Shown here piece after piece: positions 1 to 11,582 of a stretch of 64,000 nt of DNA. Under the pieces are notes generated by a model. That model saw only the letters and a program-made list of their open reading frames with translations. It searched no databases and was not told the DNA's origin. Every line of letters starts with the position of its first letter. Positions within the stretch are counted from its first letter, which is position 1. The translations under genes were made by a program, and so were the position numbers. This DNA comes from Turritopsis dohrnii (lineage: Eukaryota > Cnidaria > Hydrozoa > Anthoathecata > Oceaniidae), in contig BQMF02000142.1 in NCBI GenBank assembly GCA_027922465.2, forward strand, positions 124,001-188,000. Reading direction: 5' to 3'.

Positions 1-547
1 CAATTCATCTAATATAGTGTGTTTTTTTAAATAAATGTACCGAATTTCAAAATAATTTTTACACAATTGGAAAGTCATTTTCAAGTTCTTTCGGCTAGCA
101 TTTTTTTGTAAAAAATGAAAAATTGGTTTTTGAAAAAATAAGGAAAATGTCTTGGAAAAAATGTAATTAAATTTTTAATGGTCGATTAACACGTAGTTTA
201 ATTACATCGTGCTTATTGTTTCAAAGCACTGGATCCATTCAAATTTTTTATTAATTTTATGTTTGCGCTGAGACCCCCAAATTGATATTTTAAAACATAA
301 AAGTTAAACGTTTTTCGTGAACACACAGCTTAAATTGTTTATTGTTTTCCAAATTTTTGTCATTGTTTCAAAAAATCTTTAATTACATTTTTCCAAGACA
401 TCTTCCTTATTTTTTCAAAAACCATTTTTTCATTTTTCACAAAGATATACTAGCCGAATGAACGTGAGAATGGCTTTCCATTGATGTAAAAATTATTTTG
501 AAATTCGGGATATTTATTTAAAAAAACACACTATATTAGATGAATTG
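1..547. repeat. Foldback (long-TIR) non-autonomous element, left edge at the window start
   Basis: Bases 1 to about 170 reappear as a near-perfect reverse complement at about 380-547. The outer ends read CAATTCATCTAATATAGTGT on both strands. About 200 bases lie between the arms and contain no credible reading frame. This is the layout of a MITE or foldback element. The left target duplication lies outside the window, so neither the true left end nor the superfamily can be fixed. Confidence 0.8.
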
Positions 548-1639
548 TTATTATGTTACCTATGATAATAAAATAATTGTAGCTGTTTATAATACGTAGG
601 ACAAGAATTTTCTATATATGTGATAAATTTTCCCTTGTAAACTTTGTATAAGCATCATCAGATCAAATAAACTTTTTCCCAACCGAAATAAAAGTCATTA
701 AATCGGAACATTCATTTTTCCCGATTAATAACCGGATTTCCCGAAAAATATCGTTGCAGTTCCCGCTTAAGCAACGCCATCACTAAATTCTTCTCGACAA
801 AGTCTGTTGTCTAAACCTTACAATTCTTGTTGGGTTGGTGGCATTAGGCATTTATGAGACTTTTCACGGGGTATTAAGGTGATCAGAAAAAAGAAGTCAT
901 TTTTTTTATTCAGATGTCCATGCAAAACAGAATATTTATTCTTTTTACCTACTAACTTAACTACATTGAAAACACCATGATGTTTGTTACATACATATCA
1001 ATCACTCATAGTCACTGTTTGTGCCAAAATCAGGCTTCATCAGCATGCCTTGGTTTGCATATGGAACCAGACATGGACAACAACACCACACATTGATTTA
1101 CTCATTTGAACATATATAGGCAAAAAGAAATAACATGTCTAATGCGAATTAAACAAAGTTAAAAAATTTATATACTTGTGTTAAAACTAAAATGATATAC
1201 ACTTCATACTATATACAACATGTAAGAAAGCTAGTTGATAAATGAGCTTTTATGGCAACTCACACTTTATCGAATACCTCCCATCGCATCTTACCATGCA
1301 TTTGAAAAAACGAAGACAAACACATTTACATAGTGTTGAATTTCTATTAAAAATGAATAACTTTGTATCCATAGATACAAAATAAGAAAAGCTGAATATA
1401 AAAAAAAACAAGTAATCTTTTTTTTGTTCTAGTGATTAAGTAAAATAAATCTCATGTTCCTTATCAAGTGCACCAGAACATACATTGGTAGAAAACCTGT
1501 CAAAGATCTCAGATATTATACGCAAAAAATACTTAGTGAATATACATGAATGACAATCCATTTAACCTGTCAGCTGACATAGTGTTGTGTAAAGCTGTCT
1601 AATTGGTTATATTTTTACTTATTTTGTTGAACCAATTTG
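548..1639. other. AT-rich intergenic stretch, nothing identified
   Basis: There is no reading frame with coding character, no RNA gene and no clear repeat pairing here. Short homopolymer runs and scattered polyadenylation-like AATAAA words are all that is seen. Confidence 0.5.
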
Positions 1640-1739
1640 TCATTCTTTGCTTCTTGACTGCACACCCTGATTATATTTTTCGACACCTTTTTTCGACACT
1701 GGACTTCCGCACATGCTTTTCAAAATTAAGGCCCGTAAA

Positions 1740-2795
1740 AGACTTTTAGGCGAGTTGCTAGTCTTCCATATATTAATAGCCGATTCTCTGTCTGTCTGTC
1801 TGTCAATCTGTCTGTCACGCAAAATGGTAGATTAAGTTGTGAGTGAAATATTTCTTATTTTTTTGCGCGATGTCAGTGTGAAGCCATTCCATTGAGACCC
1901 AAATAGAACGGACATTTTTTTGATCAGTTTTTCGAACTCTACAACATGGGCACACCTGGGCACACTTATCATTTCTAATTCTAATTCTATTTTTCATGAC
2001 CTCTATGGAGGATAAAATTGAGCGGCGAGCAACGATTCTTTGTCTGTCTTTCACGCAAAATGGTAGATTGAGTTGTGAGAGTACTTATTTTATTTCATTT
2101 TGTGCGACGTCAGAGTGAAACCATTGTATTGAGGTCCTAATCGAACGTGACGTTTAGGGAAAATTATCTCGGTAACCAATAGGGATAACTGACGTATTTT
2201 GGGGTTCGCAATACAGGTGACAGGGTGAAGAAAAATTTAGGCCTAATTTTTTGGGGGGGACGTCATCAAAATCTTTGATCGACGATATCTCCGTAACGGC
2301 TGGTCGTAGCAAAACGATCCCATACATTTTGTTCTACAAGATGGGTACACTTATCATTGCCAATTCTTTAATTTAATTTTTCGTGAACTCAACGCAGGCT
2401 GTTCAAAATGGTAGATTGAGTTGTAAGAGTTCTACAAGATGGTAACATTTTCCATTGTCAATTCATTAATTCCATTTTTCGTGAACTCTTTGGGAGGTGA
2501 CACAACGCAGGCTGAACATGGGCGGCGAGCGACGCCACCTTGGCGGCTAGTCTATATATTATATATATTATATTATATTAGTATAAAAGCACGTGGCATT
2601 TGATGTCAGTTATTTTTATGATCGCGGAGATATCTCTGCAACGGTTGGTCATAGGCAAACGATCCCAGACATTTTCTTGATCAGTTTTTCAAGCTCTACA
2701 GCATCGTTACACTTTCCAGTCGCAATTTCGTGATTTAATTTTTCGTCACCTATTTTCGAAATTATAGCTGTAAAAAAACTTTTACGCGAGTTGCT
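1740..2795. repeat. Cluster of diverged repeat units
   Basis: A motif set recurs three to four times, diverged: a 'cacgcaaaatggtagatt' block at about 1816 and 2053, 'tcgtgaactc' with 'cattgtcaattc' blocks at about 2390 and 2475, and 'cagtttttcgaactctaca' / 'cagtttttcaagctctaca' at about 1926 and 2685. The words 'gcgagttgctagt' at about 1752 and 2784 bracket the cluster. The short frames inside are not conserved between units. It looks like an old, internally repetitive mobile element; the family is unknown. Confidence 0.5.
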
Positions 2796-2889
2796 AGTAC
2801 TTTATAATACATGCTACAAAACATATTATACTTTATCTCAATTAAAACTGTCAATTATCTACAATGATAACTTACAAAAACTTACGTAA

Positions 2890-3599
2890 AGGTGGATTTC
2901 CATAGAGCAGCAAAATGCGCTGTGGCGATAATATCGCCCGCGAGGTTATCGCCGGGCGAACGATCTCTTGCGAAAAAAGTGAAGGCGATTTTATAGATCA
3001 TCACAAAATTGTGCTCTGGAAAAAAATGTAAACAAGCAATATGGCAGTTTTGAACAGAAGGCTTGTATTTAGACAGCATCTTGCTATAGCAGTGACATAC
3101 CTTGTATGGCGTAGAATCAGAAGGACACATAATATCGTAAAGAAAAGAAAAAAATCGATGTGGGTTAGATCACTATTTTTACAAAGACGTGCGAAGGGCT
3201 TATACAGTACTTTAATTCGTGACCTTATGCTATTTGATCATGCATGTTGTGGTGGAAGTTAAGAAAAAGTTGTTGATAAAGGTCTCTATTGTCATCACTA
3301 TCATTTTCATTCTCCCATACATTTTGTTGACAGTGCTGCTGAGACGCCATCTTGTTTGTGGAAGATCAGAATGAAAATTACGTAATCATTTAACTTTCAA
3401 GCAAACTGATTGGTTGTCGCTCAAAAGCTCCGTCGCAAAGTTGATTTTTTTCTACTTTGCGTCGGAGCTTTTTTCTCGCGCGCGACTTCATAAAAATCTC
3501 TGAAACAGCGGTGATTGGCATGTAATGCGCATGCACTTCAAAGTTTCCAGAGCGATATTATCGCCACAGCGCATTTTGCTGCTCTATGGAAATCCACCT
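2890..3599. mobile_element. Internally deleted PIF/Harbinger DNA transposon
   Basis: The ends are about 49-bp terminal inverted repeats beginning AGGTGGATTTCCATAGAGCA, one at 2890 and its reverse complement ending at 3599. Both are followed outward by TAA (2887-2889 and 3600-3602), which matches the 3-bp TWA target duplication of PIF/Harbinger. The interior keeps a short frame resembling the start of a Harbinger transposase. At about 710 bp the element is far shorter than an autonomous copy, so it is probably mobilised in trans. Confidence 0.8.
3041..3262 (+). pseudogene. N-terminal remnant of a Harbinger-type transposase
   Basis: The 73-residue frame begins at an ATG and carries a basic block followed by 'KKSMWVRSLFLQRRAKGLYS' and a DLMLFD stretch. 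This matches the conserved 'WV-P/L-x-RR-x-x-G-x-Y-x-x-L' start of HARBI1/PIF transposases as recalled. The DDE catalytic core is missing. It lies inside the TIR pair at 2890-3599, so the deletion belongs to the element. A short opposite-strand frame (3225-3350) could be a relic of the second Harbinger gene, but is too short to call. Confidence 0.55.
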
Positions 3600-3602
3600 T
3601 AA

Positions 3603-4453
3603 GTGTGATGAATTTCGTTTCAGATGATTATATGTAAGCGGCGTATGGTAGAAACCTTTCAGCAGTAAAAGCACGGAGAACTTATCTCAACTTTAACTTT
3701 TCTTCAAATTTCTCTCCAGATAAAACAGAGAGTTTTGGGATGCGTAGTAGTCAAAAACAGAGAGTTGTGGGATGCGAAATAGTCAAAATAAACCTTGAGT
3801 TCCTCGGATTCCATTACCTTCACAGTTTGACATGCACCCTTGGTTTTATATGACTAAGTAGAAACTATCCTGGTCCATAGTTTCCATAGTTTAAGCTTGA
3901 CGACTGGACAAAGCGCAGGAAGCAAAATTTTCTTACCCCGTCCTGATCGCCTTATAAAAACCGAGCGGAAAAAAGTGTCGCACACACAAAAAGAAGCACA
4001 ATGAAACATTGTATTGTTGTTGAGTTTCACCTAGTCACGATGACTAAGCTGACTAAGTCTCGGTCCGCCTCTGCCAACTGTCACATTTTTGCTGAATTTA
4101 ATCAGAATAAAAGAAATTCAATTGGACGCTGTAATTACGCGGCCGTAATAAAGCTGTTATAAAGAACGAGTTAATAACCGCGCCTAGTTAGTACATGGTA
4201 GCTAAGTTGTTATCTATAGAATTATTGCTATTGTTTCTTTTAATCGTTTAATCTTTTTTTGACGCAAATTGAAGTTATACAAGGTCTACACCACGAAGTT
4301 TCGATTAACGGAAATTATTAATTTCTAATTATTAATTATTAAACTATATGTTAATTGATCATGTAAACTTCATTAGTCCATCAATACTGAATACTGCAAT
4401 TTAGAAAACGCTTCTTTTGACAGTAGAGCTTGCTTTCTTGTGTGTTTGAAACC
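3603..4453. other. Intergenic stretch upstream of the small secreted-protein gene
   Basis: No coding frame is supported. A direct duplication of 'cagagagttttgggatgcg' / 'cagagagttgtgggatgcg' occurs at about 3727 and 3757. The promoter of the gene starting at 4454 should lie in the last few hundred bases, but no specific site could be recognised. Confidence 0.4.
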
Positions 4454-7055
4454 ATGAAGCTTTTGCTTTCGTTTGTGCTATTTTCAATACTTCTGCTGGC
4501 GTGTGTCCACGGTACGTAAAGGATAAGAAAGGTTTTGGTTTTGTTGACACAATATAGCTTAATGAAAACTCATTTTCTGAATTCTTACTTCAGGTTGCGG
4601 TCAACGACCTTCTGATCGATTTAGATGCAAGGATGCAGGTAACTCTACAACCAAATGTTATTACTGAACAGACAGAGTTGATTTAGTGTGTGGTTTGTTC
4701 AACAACTATTCATCAACTATTACTTACTGCACTCAATAAACCATGCTATACCGAGTTTTATATCTGACCTCGTTTTCATGCGATTCATTGTTCCACTGAT
4801 TTCGTTACTTTATAACTTAATAATAGTCTCTATTATAACCAATTCCCATTCCGATAATTAGAAGCAGTTTGAATATTCAAAGCGAGGTTAGACACGGCAA
4901 CTCGGCCACAATGAAGCGTTTAAACAGAAATTCGGGAAAGGCCTATTCCACGTATTCGTCAACGTAAATAACATGACTGCGATAATAAAATATAAAATAT
5001 AAGATCTACTGCGAAAAGGCTAAATGATGGGGCGTGCCTTGACAATACAGAAAATGGAACTTCGTAAAGGTTAGGTAAAGAGAGGAGGGTTAAGCTTCAT
5101 AAGATGGAAAAGAAGATTAAAGCGTGCCGATGACCTAAATTTTGTAGTAATCTCAGTGTGTGATATGTTGAGTCAAAGTGAACCATAAAACTTAATTGTA
5201 AAGAGATCTGTTTTTGATGCGTCGTATGTACGTTTCTGGCTGTGTTTACATGGAAAATTCATTCCGGTTTGAGTTCATTCTTCTAACTTCTAATTTTTAC
5301 AAACTTATTAGATAAATTTCCGAATCCGCTACTTCGAAATCTAGTGAATTTGGACAAGTACATGACATGACTAGTATTATTATTGGAATAGCAAATAACA
5401 ATAGCCTATTTTTTAAGTCCTCTGCAATTTGAATCTTCTTTCTTATAAGAAACAAGAATCTGCATGCTAGTTTTACTGGCTATTTAGCTACACATGATTC
5501 TTTCAGTATTTGTTAGTGTATTGTATTATTATTGCATATTTTAATTTCTATAAAAATCTTATGACATTTAATGGCATACTTTGTTCTTTGTGGTTTAGGT
5601 CAATGGCACCAAGTTCATCAAAAAATAAGAGCTAAACATCGAGGTAAAGAAATATAATGTATCTTTTGAGTTCAGCGAAATTCCGAGTTTTAGCTTACAC
5701 ATGATAATATGACTTGCTTAACAGTCGAAATACCTGTTCATTTTATTGCTGGCAGTTGGAATAACTGAGGTCATGAATAAGTAATAAAATGATACATTCA
5801 CTAAAACAATGAATAACATCAAAACGAGGCGGCTACTATTGAAAAGACCAAAATCATGTTTAAAATTGAAGCTCTGGTTATGTTTTTTGGGATCACAAAA
5901 TATATATATATATATCTATAAATGTAGTGAGAAAGAATTTAGGCGCCGAAACTGTAGGTTGTTGCCACCTCCGCCTTGTTTGTGTCTTATTCACCCACCT
6001 CTTTACTTTATATATCTATATATATAATATAGCGTAAGGAAACTGTGGTACACAATATAATGTTAATAAATATACAATAAATATAAGTTTTTGCTCCCGT
6101 AGCGAGCGTAAGCGAGCGAGGAGGCATAGTAGTTTCACGAGATAGGCGAATGTCAGTTTCCGATTTTGTTCTTCATCATCATCATCATCTTCATCCTCCA
6201 ACTTTCGTGTTGACGTTACACGGTGGAATAGAATTATTAGCTGACTTAGCTTTTTTCTCGTTTCAAAGCACGGTACTGTAAGTGGGAGACAGAATGTTTT
6301 TTCGTATCTCTTTACTGATTTATTATTATATTATATTATGCTATTTAAAAAGTTCGTATGCTAAAATTAATTAAACATTTTTTATATTACTTTTGGGTTG
6401 TTTTAGTGAAGTGAACAACAAGGATTTTGAAGCACAGCTTGAAATCTGAAATTTTGCCAACCATATATTTTATGTTTGTATATGTTTTGGCTCTAAATCT
6501 AGACCTAAGAGATAACAAAAAGTAACAAAGTTTTGTTTGTTTTTGTTTCCGTTGTATAGGCTTGCAATGTATAGCTTGCTGTGTGTACAAATGGGAATGC
6601 CTGAGCGCGTGGGCATTTTTAGCTAAAGCTACATGCTAGTATATATTGTAAAGTGAAGTTGTTTCACACATTACATCTAAAAATAATGCAATTCAAAGAT
6701 GTGTTTATAAAATATTATACATTCAAGTAGAACCAACGATAATTTATTCATTTTGACAATCGGTATATTTTGGTATTTGATACCGTTTTAATTTTAATTA
6801 ACATATTGATGACACAATGTTTTTTCCAAACAAATATTATTCCGTTCCTTAGATTCTGCTGACGAAGCAAAAAATGATATGAGGAGAATCATGTCACTTA
6901 TTGAAAAAGTAAGTTAATAACGAATAATGCTAATAGAATGCTGTCTATGTAATTGATAGTTAACAGCGGTGGAGACACGTTTCTTGTTTGAAAGAGCGAG
7001 ACAACACGCAAATGATTTTGATGTTCCAAATCAAAAGAACACAAAAAAGGGTTAG
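4454..7055 (+). CDS. Small secreted protein, five predicted exons (about 99 aa)
   Basis: Exon 1 (4454-4511) encodes a classic signal peptide, MKLLLSFVLFSILLLACVHG, ending in phase 1 before GTACGT. Exons 2 (4594-4638), 3 (5599-5643), 4 (6853-6908) and 5 (6960-7055) follow, all with AG/GT borders and compatible phases. The mature part begins CGQRPSDRFRCKDAG and continues into a charged, helix-prone segment (exon 4 IMSLIEK, exon 5 LTAVETRFLFERARQHAND). If exon 2 is read through, a stop appears at 4665 with an AATAAA at 4735, giving a 43-aa short form. An exon 5 donor at 7051 could extend the C-terminus. No family was recognised; secretion is inferred from the leader alone. Confidence 0.55.
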
Positions 7056-8314
7056 TATTTCGTCAGTTGAATAAGAAGTGTTTCTTGTGTTTTTAGAGTA
7101 TCCAAAAGTGATCATGCAAGACACCACCGATCAAAGTATTGCTCATCAAATAAGAAGAATTTTTTGTTTGTTTGAAGTAATTTGATATGCAAGAGGAAAA
7201 TGTTAAAAACAGCCGGCATCTTTTCTACCCGGTGACATATTAAAGGAAGTTATGAAGCCCAACCCAACTATGCAGTTACACATTCCCTTAGTAGGCAAAT
7301 TTGAAAAATCACCGTGAAGGAGTGCTTTTCTATAAAAATATGAACACTATTTCAATAAAAATACTCTTCTTCGCAGTGGCTTTTTGACGATTTTGCCCGC
7401 TGGGCCTTTTCACAAGCATCTGTAAATGTTGACTTAACCCTGGTGATGATTAACATTATATTAGGCTTCAAGGTTGGTTAAGTGATACTTCCAGAAATAA
7501 TGATTCTCGTTTGCCCACAAGAACTGTTTATTTGCTGCATATGTTTAGTTCAAACTGAGCCTTGATGCGATGTTTAACACATGTTTTTCATTTATCAAGT
7601 CTGAATCTGTTGTTACATATAAATGCATAGTTACTTATACCCTGCGAGCCCCAATCATGTCGTATTTCCATACTCCACTTCATTCAATGCGCTTCAAAAG
7701 CAGCGTGTCAGCACTGCTACACGTATCTCTGGAGGTAAGTCAACTACTAGTTTCAAGTGAGCGGGCAGGAGAGGCAACCTTTATGAATAGAAGCCCAAGA
7801 ACTGAAAACTCCCAGTTATTCATTTATTTTTTTTACCAACAATGCAAGTGCTTAGACCTTTTAAACGTTCACTCGTTCTTCAAACGGTTTAATTTATTTT
7901 TGTAAAAAGATTTTGCATTTTCAAAGGTTTGTTCGTTAGACTTCATGACGCGTTATTCAAAATGTGTTTGTCATCAAAAAAAAATTCTTGAACTGTGTAT
8001 CCCCGAATGACATTGTGATTCGTTTATTCGAAATCATTCTTTAAAACCATATAGTTGTTATGTTCTGCGTATCATATCGGCGGTGAGAGAACAGTGTGAA
8101 TGCGAGCCGTACATTTTTCAATATAATAAAGTAAAATGATCTTTTAAATCATTACTTAAAAGCAATTAACATAAGCTCAAAAAAAAGAAATCGCTCAAGT
8201 TGTGTACCACGTTTATTTTTAATAAGAACAAGAAGGCGCTTGGCTTCAGGACATAACACAACGATACATATCTAGTATCAAAAATACAAACTTGCAGAAT
8301 TGCCAAATTACGGT
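7056..8314. other. 3' flank of the secreted-protein gene and intergenic DNA
   Basis: CAATAAAA near 7352 may be the polyadenylation signal of the preceding gene if its last exon extends past 7055. A 111-codon open frame at 7570-7905 has low-complexity, non-coding-like composition and is not called. Nothing else is supported. Confidence 0.35.
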
Positions 8315-8700
8315 CAAATTAGACAAAATGACTGGCAAATTCAAAATCAACATCTTTCATTTGTGCTTTGTACAAATTTTTATGAATATTGCAGAACTTT
8401 CTAAATTTGGTCCAAATTTGGCCTAAATTGTCCAATTTTAGTCAAATCTGACCAAAATGGCTGTCAAATTCGAAATCAACATCTTTCAAATGTGATCTGT
8501 GCAAAATTTTGTGAAAATTGAAGAACTTTCGAAATTTGGCCCAAGTTGTCCAATTTTGATCAAATCTGATCAAAATCATTGTCAAATTTGAAATCAACAC
8601 CATTCAAATGTGTTCCGTGCAAAATGTTATGAAAATTGAAGAGTTTTGAAATTTGGTCCAAATTTGGCCTAAATTGCCCAAATTTAGTCAAACCTGGCAA
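8315..8700. repeat. Tandem repeat, about 118-128 bp period, three units
   Basis: Units begin with 'caaatyngacnaaaat' at 8315, 8443, 8561 and a partial unit at 8689. Each contains 'aaatcaacancnttc', 'gaaaattgaagaac' and 'aaatttggnccaa'. Period lengths are 128, 118 and 128 bases. Units are diverged by substitutions and small indels, so the array is not young. There is no coding potential. Confidence 0.8.
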
Positions 8701-9252
8701 AATCAGCACTATCTATTCGGTAAGAAAATAAAATCACTATAACTTTTTTTATTCCGTGTGTTATTCCGTGTCCGTGTGGTGGAAATCCTTTAAGAATGAA
8801 TAAAGTTACTTTTGTTTTTTGTTTGTTTCGTATTTACTTATTTACTTGTTTTTAAACCACATCATGTAGTAATTACGAAGAAGATCACATTTGGAAATTA
8901 TCTTCCTGCTCAATGAAGATTTGCTCGTGTGACATTTCCGGTCAAATAAGCGCAAAAAACAATGACAATTTTTTTTTACAAAAAGCTAAAAACATGTTGA
9001 CATTCAAGGAGGAATGCAATTGTAACAAATTCATGTTTAGTTACATCAATCAATGTTACAAATTATTCATCTCTGCGTGATAATATCCTTCTTTTTAATA
9101 TTTTATTCGTTTAAACAGGAATAATAAAATAATAAAAATCACGTTAACTTATGTAATCACAATAGCTGCAACAAGTTGAAATATCTCTTTATAAGATTTA
9201 GGGAGAACGCAGAAAAAAAACTTTTAGTCATGTGAAGAGAAACACAGCGCCG
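8701..9252. other. Intergenic DNA before the orphan gene
   Basis: No gene is supported. An acceptor-like 'cttttag' ends at about 9227, shortly before the first usable ATG at 9253, so a 5' exon of the next gene could lie here. Confidence 0.35.
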
Positions 9253-9837
9253 ATGGAACGGGTGACATGGCGTTTTGGGAACAAGAAATCCGTTTTCGAT
9301 GACAAAGACAAAGACATTGACATTCGTGATCCTTCTTACTGGAGGTCGCTGAAAATGAAGCTGAAGAAATTTCCACTCCTTCCAATAGCTAATAGCGTCG
9401 TGTTTGATGACATATTATTACTAGATAGACGTCATAGCATAGTTGACGACGAAAAAAGTCCGGCACAGCCGTCACCGATTATGGGTCCTGTTAACGTGAT
9501 TGAACCACCTTTTAGTCCCACGTATAATAGAAAGAAACTGATTTCTCCAATGAAACTGTTTGATCATACACAACACCTTCCAGCAATACCTTCTTCCGAA
9601 AGGGAACATTCTTCCACACCAGTAAGAACTACAGCGAAGGTAAGCAGGAAGTCGAAACAAGACAAATATTTTGAAGTCAACAAAAATTCAAATATAAGGA
9701 CTTGCAGCTTTCCAGCTATCATCAAATTTGATGGAAGCAATTTACCATTTGATCGTGGCAATCTTTGTATCCACGAAGAACAGAAATGCAGTCCAGAGTT
9801 CAGAAAAACATTTAGAGAAATCAATTTGGAGCGGTAG
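9253..9837 (+). CDS. Orphan protein, single-exon frame (about 194 aa)
   Basis: The open frame extends upstream to about 9232 but has no ATG there; the first ATG is at 9253 (MERVTWRFGNKK). Codon use and residue mix look genuinely coding, unlike neighbouring open frames. The protein is basic and hydrophilic, without a signal peptide, membrane segment or recognisable domain. Features include an acidic/basic start (DDKDKDIDIRDP), proline-rich SP/TP sites in the middle (PAQPSPIMG, EPPFSPTYN, ISPMKLFDH, SSTPVRTT), which are typical kinase-site contexts, and a FREINLER end. It may be the last exon of a longer gene. Function unknown. Confidence 0.5.
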   Translation: MERVTWRFGNKKSVFDDKDKDIDIRDPSYWRSLKMKLKKFPLLPIANSVVFDDILLLDRRHSIVDDEKSPAQPSPIMGPVNVIEPPFSPTYNRKKLISPMKLFDHTQHLPAIPSSEREHSSTPVRTTAKVSRKSKQDKYFEVNKNSNIRTCSFPAIIKFDGSNLPFDRGNLCIHEEQKCSPEFRKTFREINLER

Positions 9838-10010
9838 AACCTTTTATGACTAAATTTTGAAAGTGGTTTTATGCTCAACAGAAGCAAAAGAGTTGAAGTG
9901 TTTTTATCTTACTTAATATATCTATACAGAAAACTCTTTTTATTCGATATTTAGCATCCAAAACTTAAAATTGATGAATCTGTAAGTGCCTATTATTATA
10001 TGCCCAATAT

Positions 10011-10367
10011 CTACAAGAAAACGTGAAAAGATGAAATACGAATTCCATACGTAAAAAAAGGCACACCTGTGTCGGATGGTGACAATTGTACTCTAGGTAT
10101 AAAAATTAATTCTCCAACAGCTGACCCTGTCAAAACCTCAGCTTTAATAAAATTGTGTGACAATTCACGAACAATCAAGCGTGTGCCATTACAGATACCT
10201 TTCTTAATAAATCGCATGTTTTCCATAAGTGACACCGATGCCCACAATGCAGAACTGGCTAAGCAAACCTCAATGACATCGGTCGGTTTTGCCTTCTTTA
10301 CGACTGGTAAACACTGTCGAAAATTCCCCACCCCACAAAAATACCTTACGACCAAAAGGCACATCAC
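10011..10367 (-). pseudogene. Helitron helicase relic (C-terminal part)
   Basis: The frame contains 'GVGNFRQCLPVV', matching the Walker B region 'GGDFRQxLPVV' of Helitron PIF1-like helicases, then LMENMR, and directly after it CNGTRLIVREL, EVLTGSAVGELIFIPR and PSDTGVPF. In intact Helitrons, roughly 150 residues separate the MR motif from CNGTRL, so this copy has an internal deletion. The Walker B acidic residue is replaced (GN for GD). It cannot encode an active helicase. It is oriented like the relic at 11219-11422. Confidence 0.7.
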
Positions 10368-10390
10368 TTTTTAATTCCCTGGGAAGAATC

Positions 10391-10421
<31 letters not shown>

Positions 10422-11230
10422 CCCCCAGTTAAAATTTCCTAGGAAATAATGACTCCCTTAGTAAATAATGACTCCCCATTATTTCCGATTGAAAAATGTC
10501 AGGGAGTCAAAATAAACTAGTGAATCATGACCCCCACCCATCAAAAGAAGTCATTGGAGTGCATATCTTTAACTATAAACCCTTTAAACCCTGAGAAAAT
10601 TTAGTGACAAAATAAGTTAACATATATCATATGATATAGTCGAACGTGCTAACCGCACTGGGCACAACTTCATTATTTATAACTCGAAGGCCCAATTGTG
10701 GTTGTTCAAATATACCAAAGTTCAGTCAAATCTGACCTTTTTTGAAGTCTCCAGGCTGCCTCAAAGTTTTAGCCTCGTTTTGGCGCAAAATCCCGTCACA
10801 AGCGCAAAAAATCGAAATTCCAAAAATACTCTCAGATATTCACTCAAGGAATAAGTTTGCAAAAGTTCAGCCAAATCCGACCATTTTTCAGGCTGCCTGT
10901 TTTTCGGACAGACACACAGACTGACAGACACACAGACATTCTCAGGTTCTAGCTCAACTGAAGTTGAGAATAAGGTATTCGGTGAAGGAATGAGTAGACA
11001 AAATTATGGCCATATGAATTTTAAAAGTTTTTAAGCAAGATTTAAAGTGGAGTCATTTTAAACCAGGAGAGTCAGGAGTTCCTAGGAAATGTTAACTCTA
11101 GGGATTCATAATTTAATAGTTTATATTAACTCGGGAGTTATAATTAACTAGTTTATTTTGATGGGGGAGTGACTATAAACTAGTTTATTATTTAGGGGAG
11201 TCATTATTTAGGGGAGTTAAAATTTACTGT
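10368..11230. mobile_element. Inverted-repeat element with poly-C tract, inserted in the Helitron relic
   Basis: The left part (10368-10560) and right part (about 11040-11230) are imperfect inverted copies built from repeated words such as 'aaataatgactccc', 'ttcctaggaa' and 'aaaataaactagt'. A run of over 30 C lies at 10394-10426. The element separates two minus-strand Helitron helicase pieces, so it inserted after or within the Helitron. The interior (10560-11040) has no protein match. The superfamily is not recognised; the simple-word TIRs are unusual. Confidence 0.55.
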
Positions 11231-11422
11231 GGAACCGGTTACGGGATCTTCGACATTCAGCTTAAACCATGTTGTTAGGTGACTAAAATAAACCTGATGA
11301 AGATTTGGTAAGTGGACAGCTAACCGTTTAATACCATGCGATGTTTCAAAAATTCTCCATAATGCTTCAGGAGCACTGACATATCGAGCATCAAGAAATG
11401 TTTTGATTTCATCATTCATCAT
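11219..11422 (-). pseudogene. Helitron helicase relic (internal part)
   Basis: The frame reads 'FLDARYVSAPEALWRIFE', then 'RLAVHLPNLHQVYF', then 'LTTWFKLN', in the order and spacing of the conserved segment after the Rep domain of Helitron Rep/Helicase proteins. Coding similarity stops where the inverted-repeat element begins at about 11230. Rep motifs are absent from the window. Confidence 0.7.
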
Positions 11423-11582
11423 GTTCTAATCGCTCATTAATCTCTACGTGAGCTCGGTCATGTCCTTTATAGACGTGCTAACTCTCTCTTTATTTGCATG
11501 AAGAGAAGCTCGGAGAAAGCAGAGATGCAGCTACCATCGAAACTAGCTTTGCAATTTTTTCTTCAAACCTCATCTCGCAAAC

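Noticed and set aside
1640..2054. Minus-strand frames with RQIDRQTDR repeats
   Set aside because: They are translations of 'tctgtctg' simple repeats within the diverged repeat cluster.
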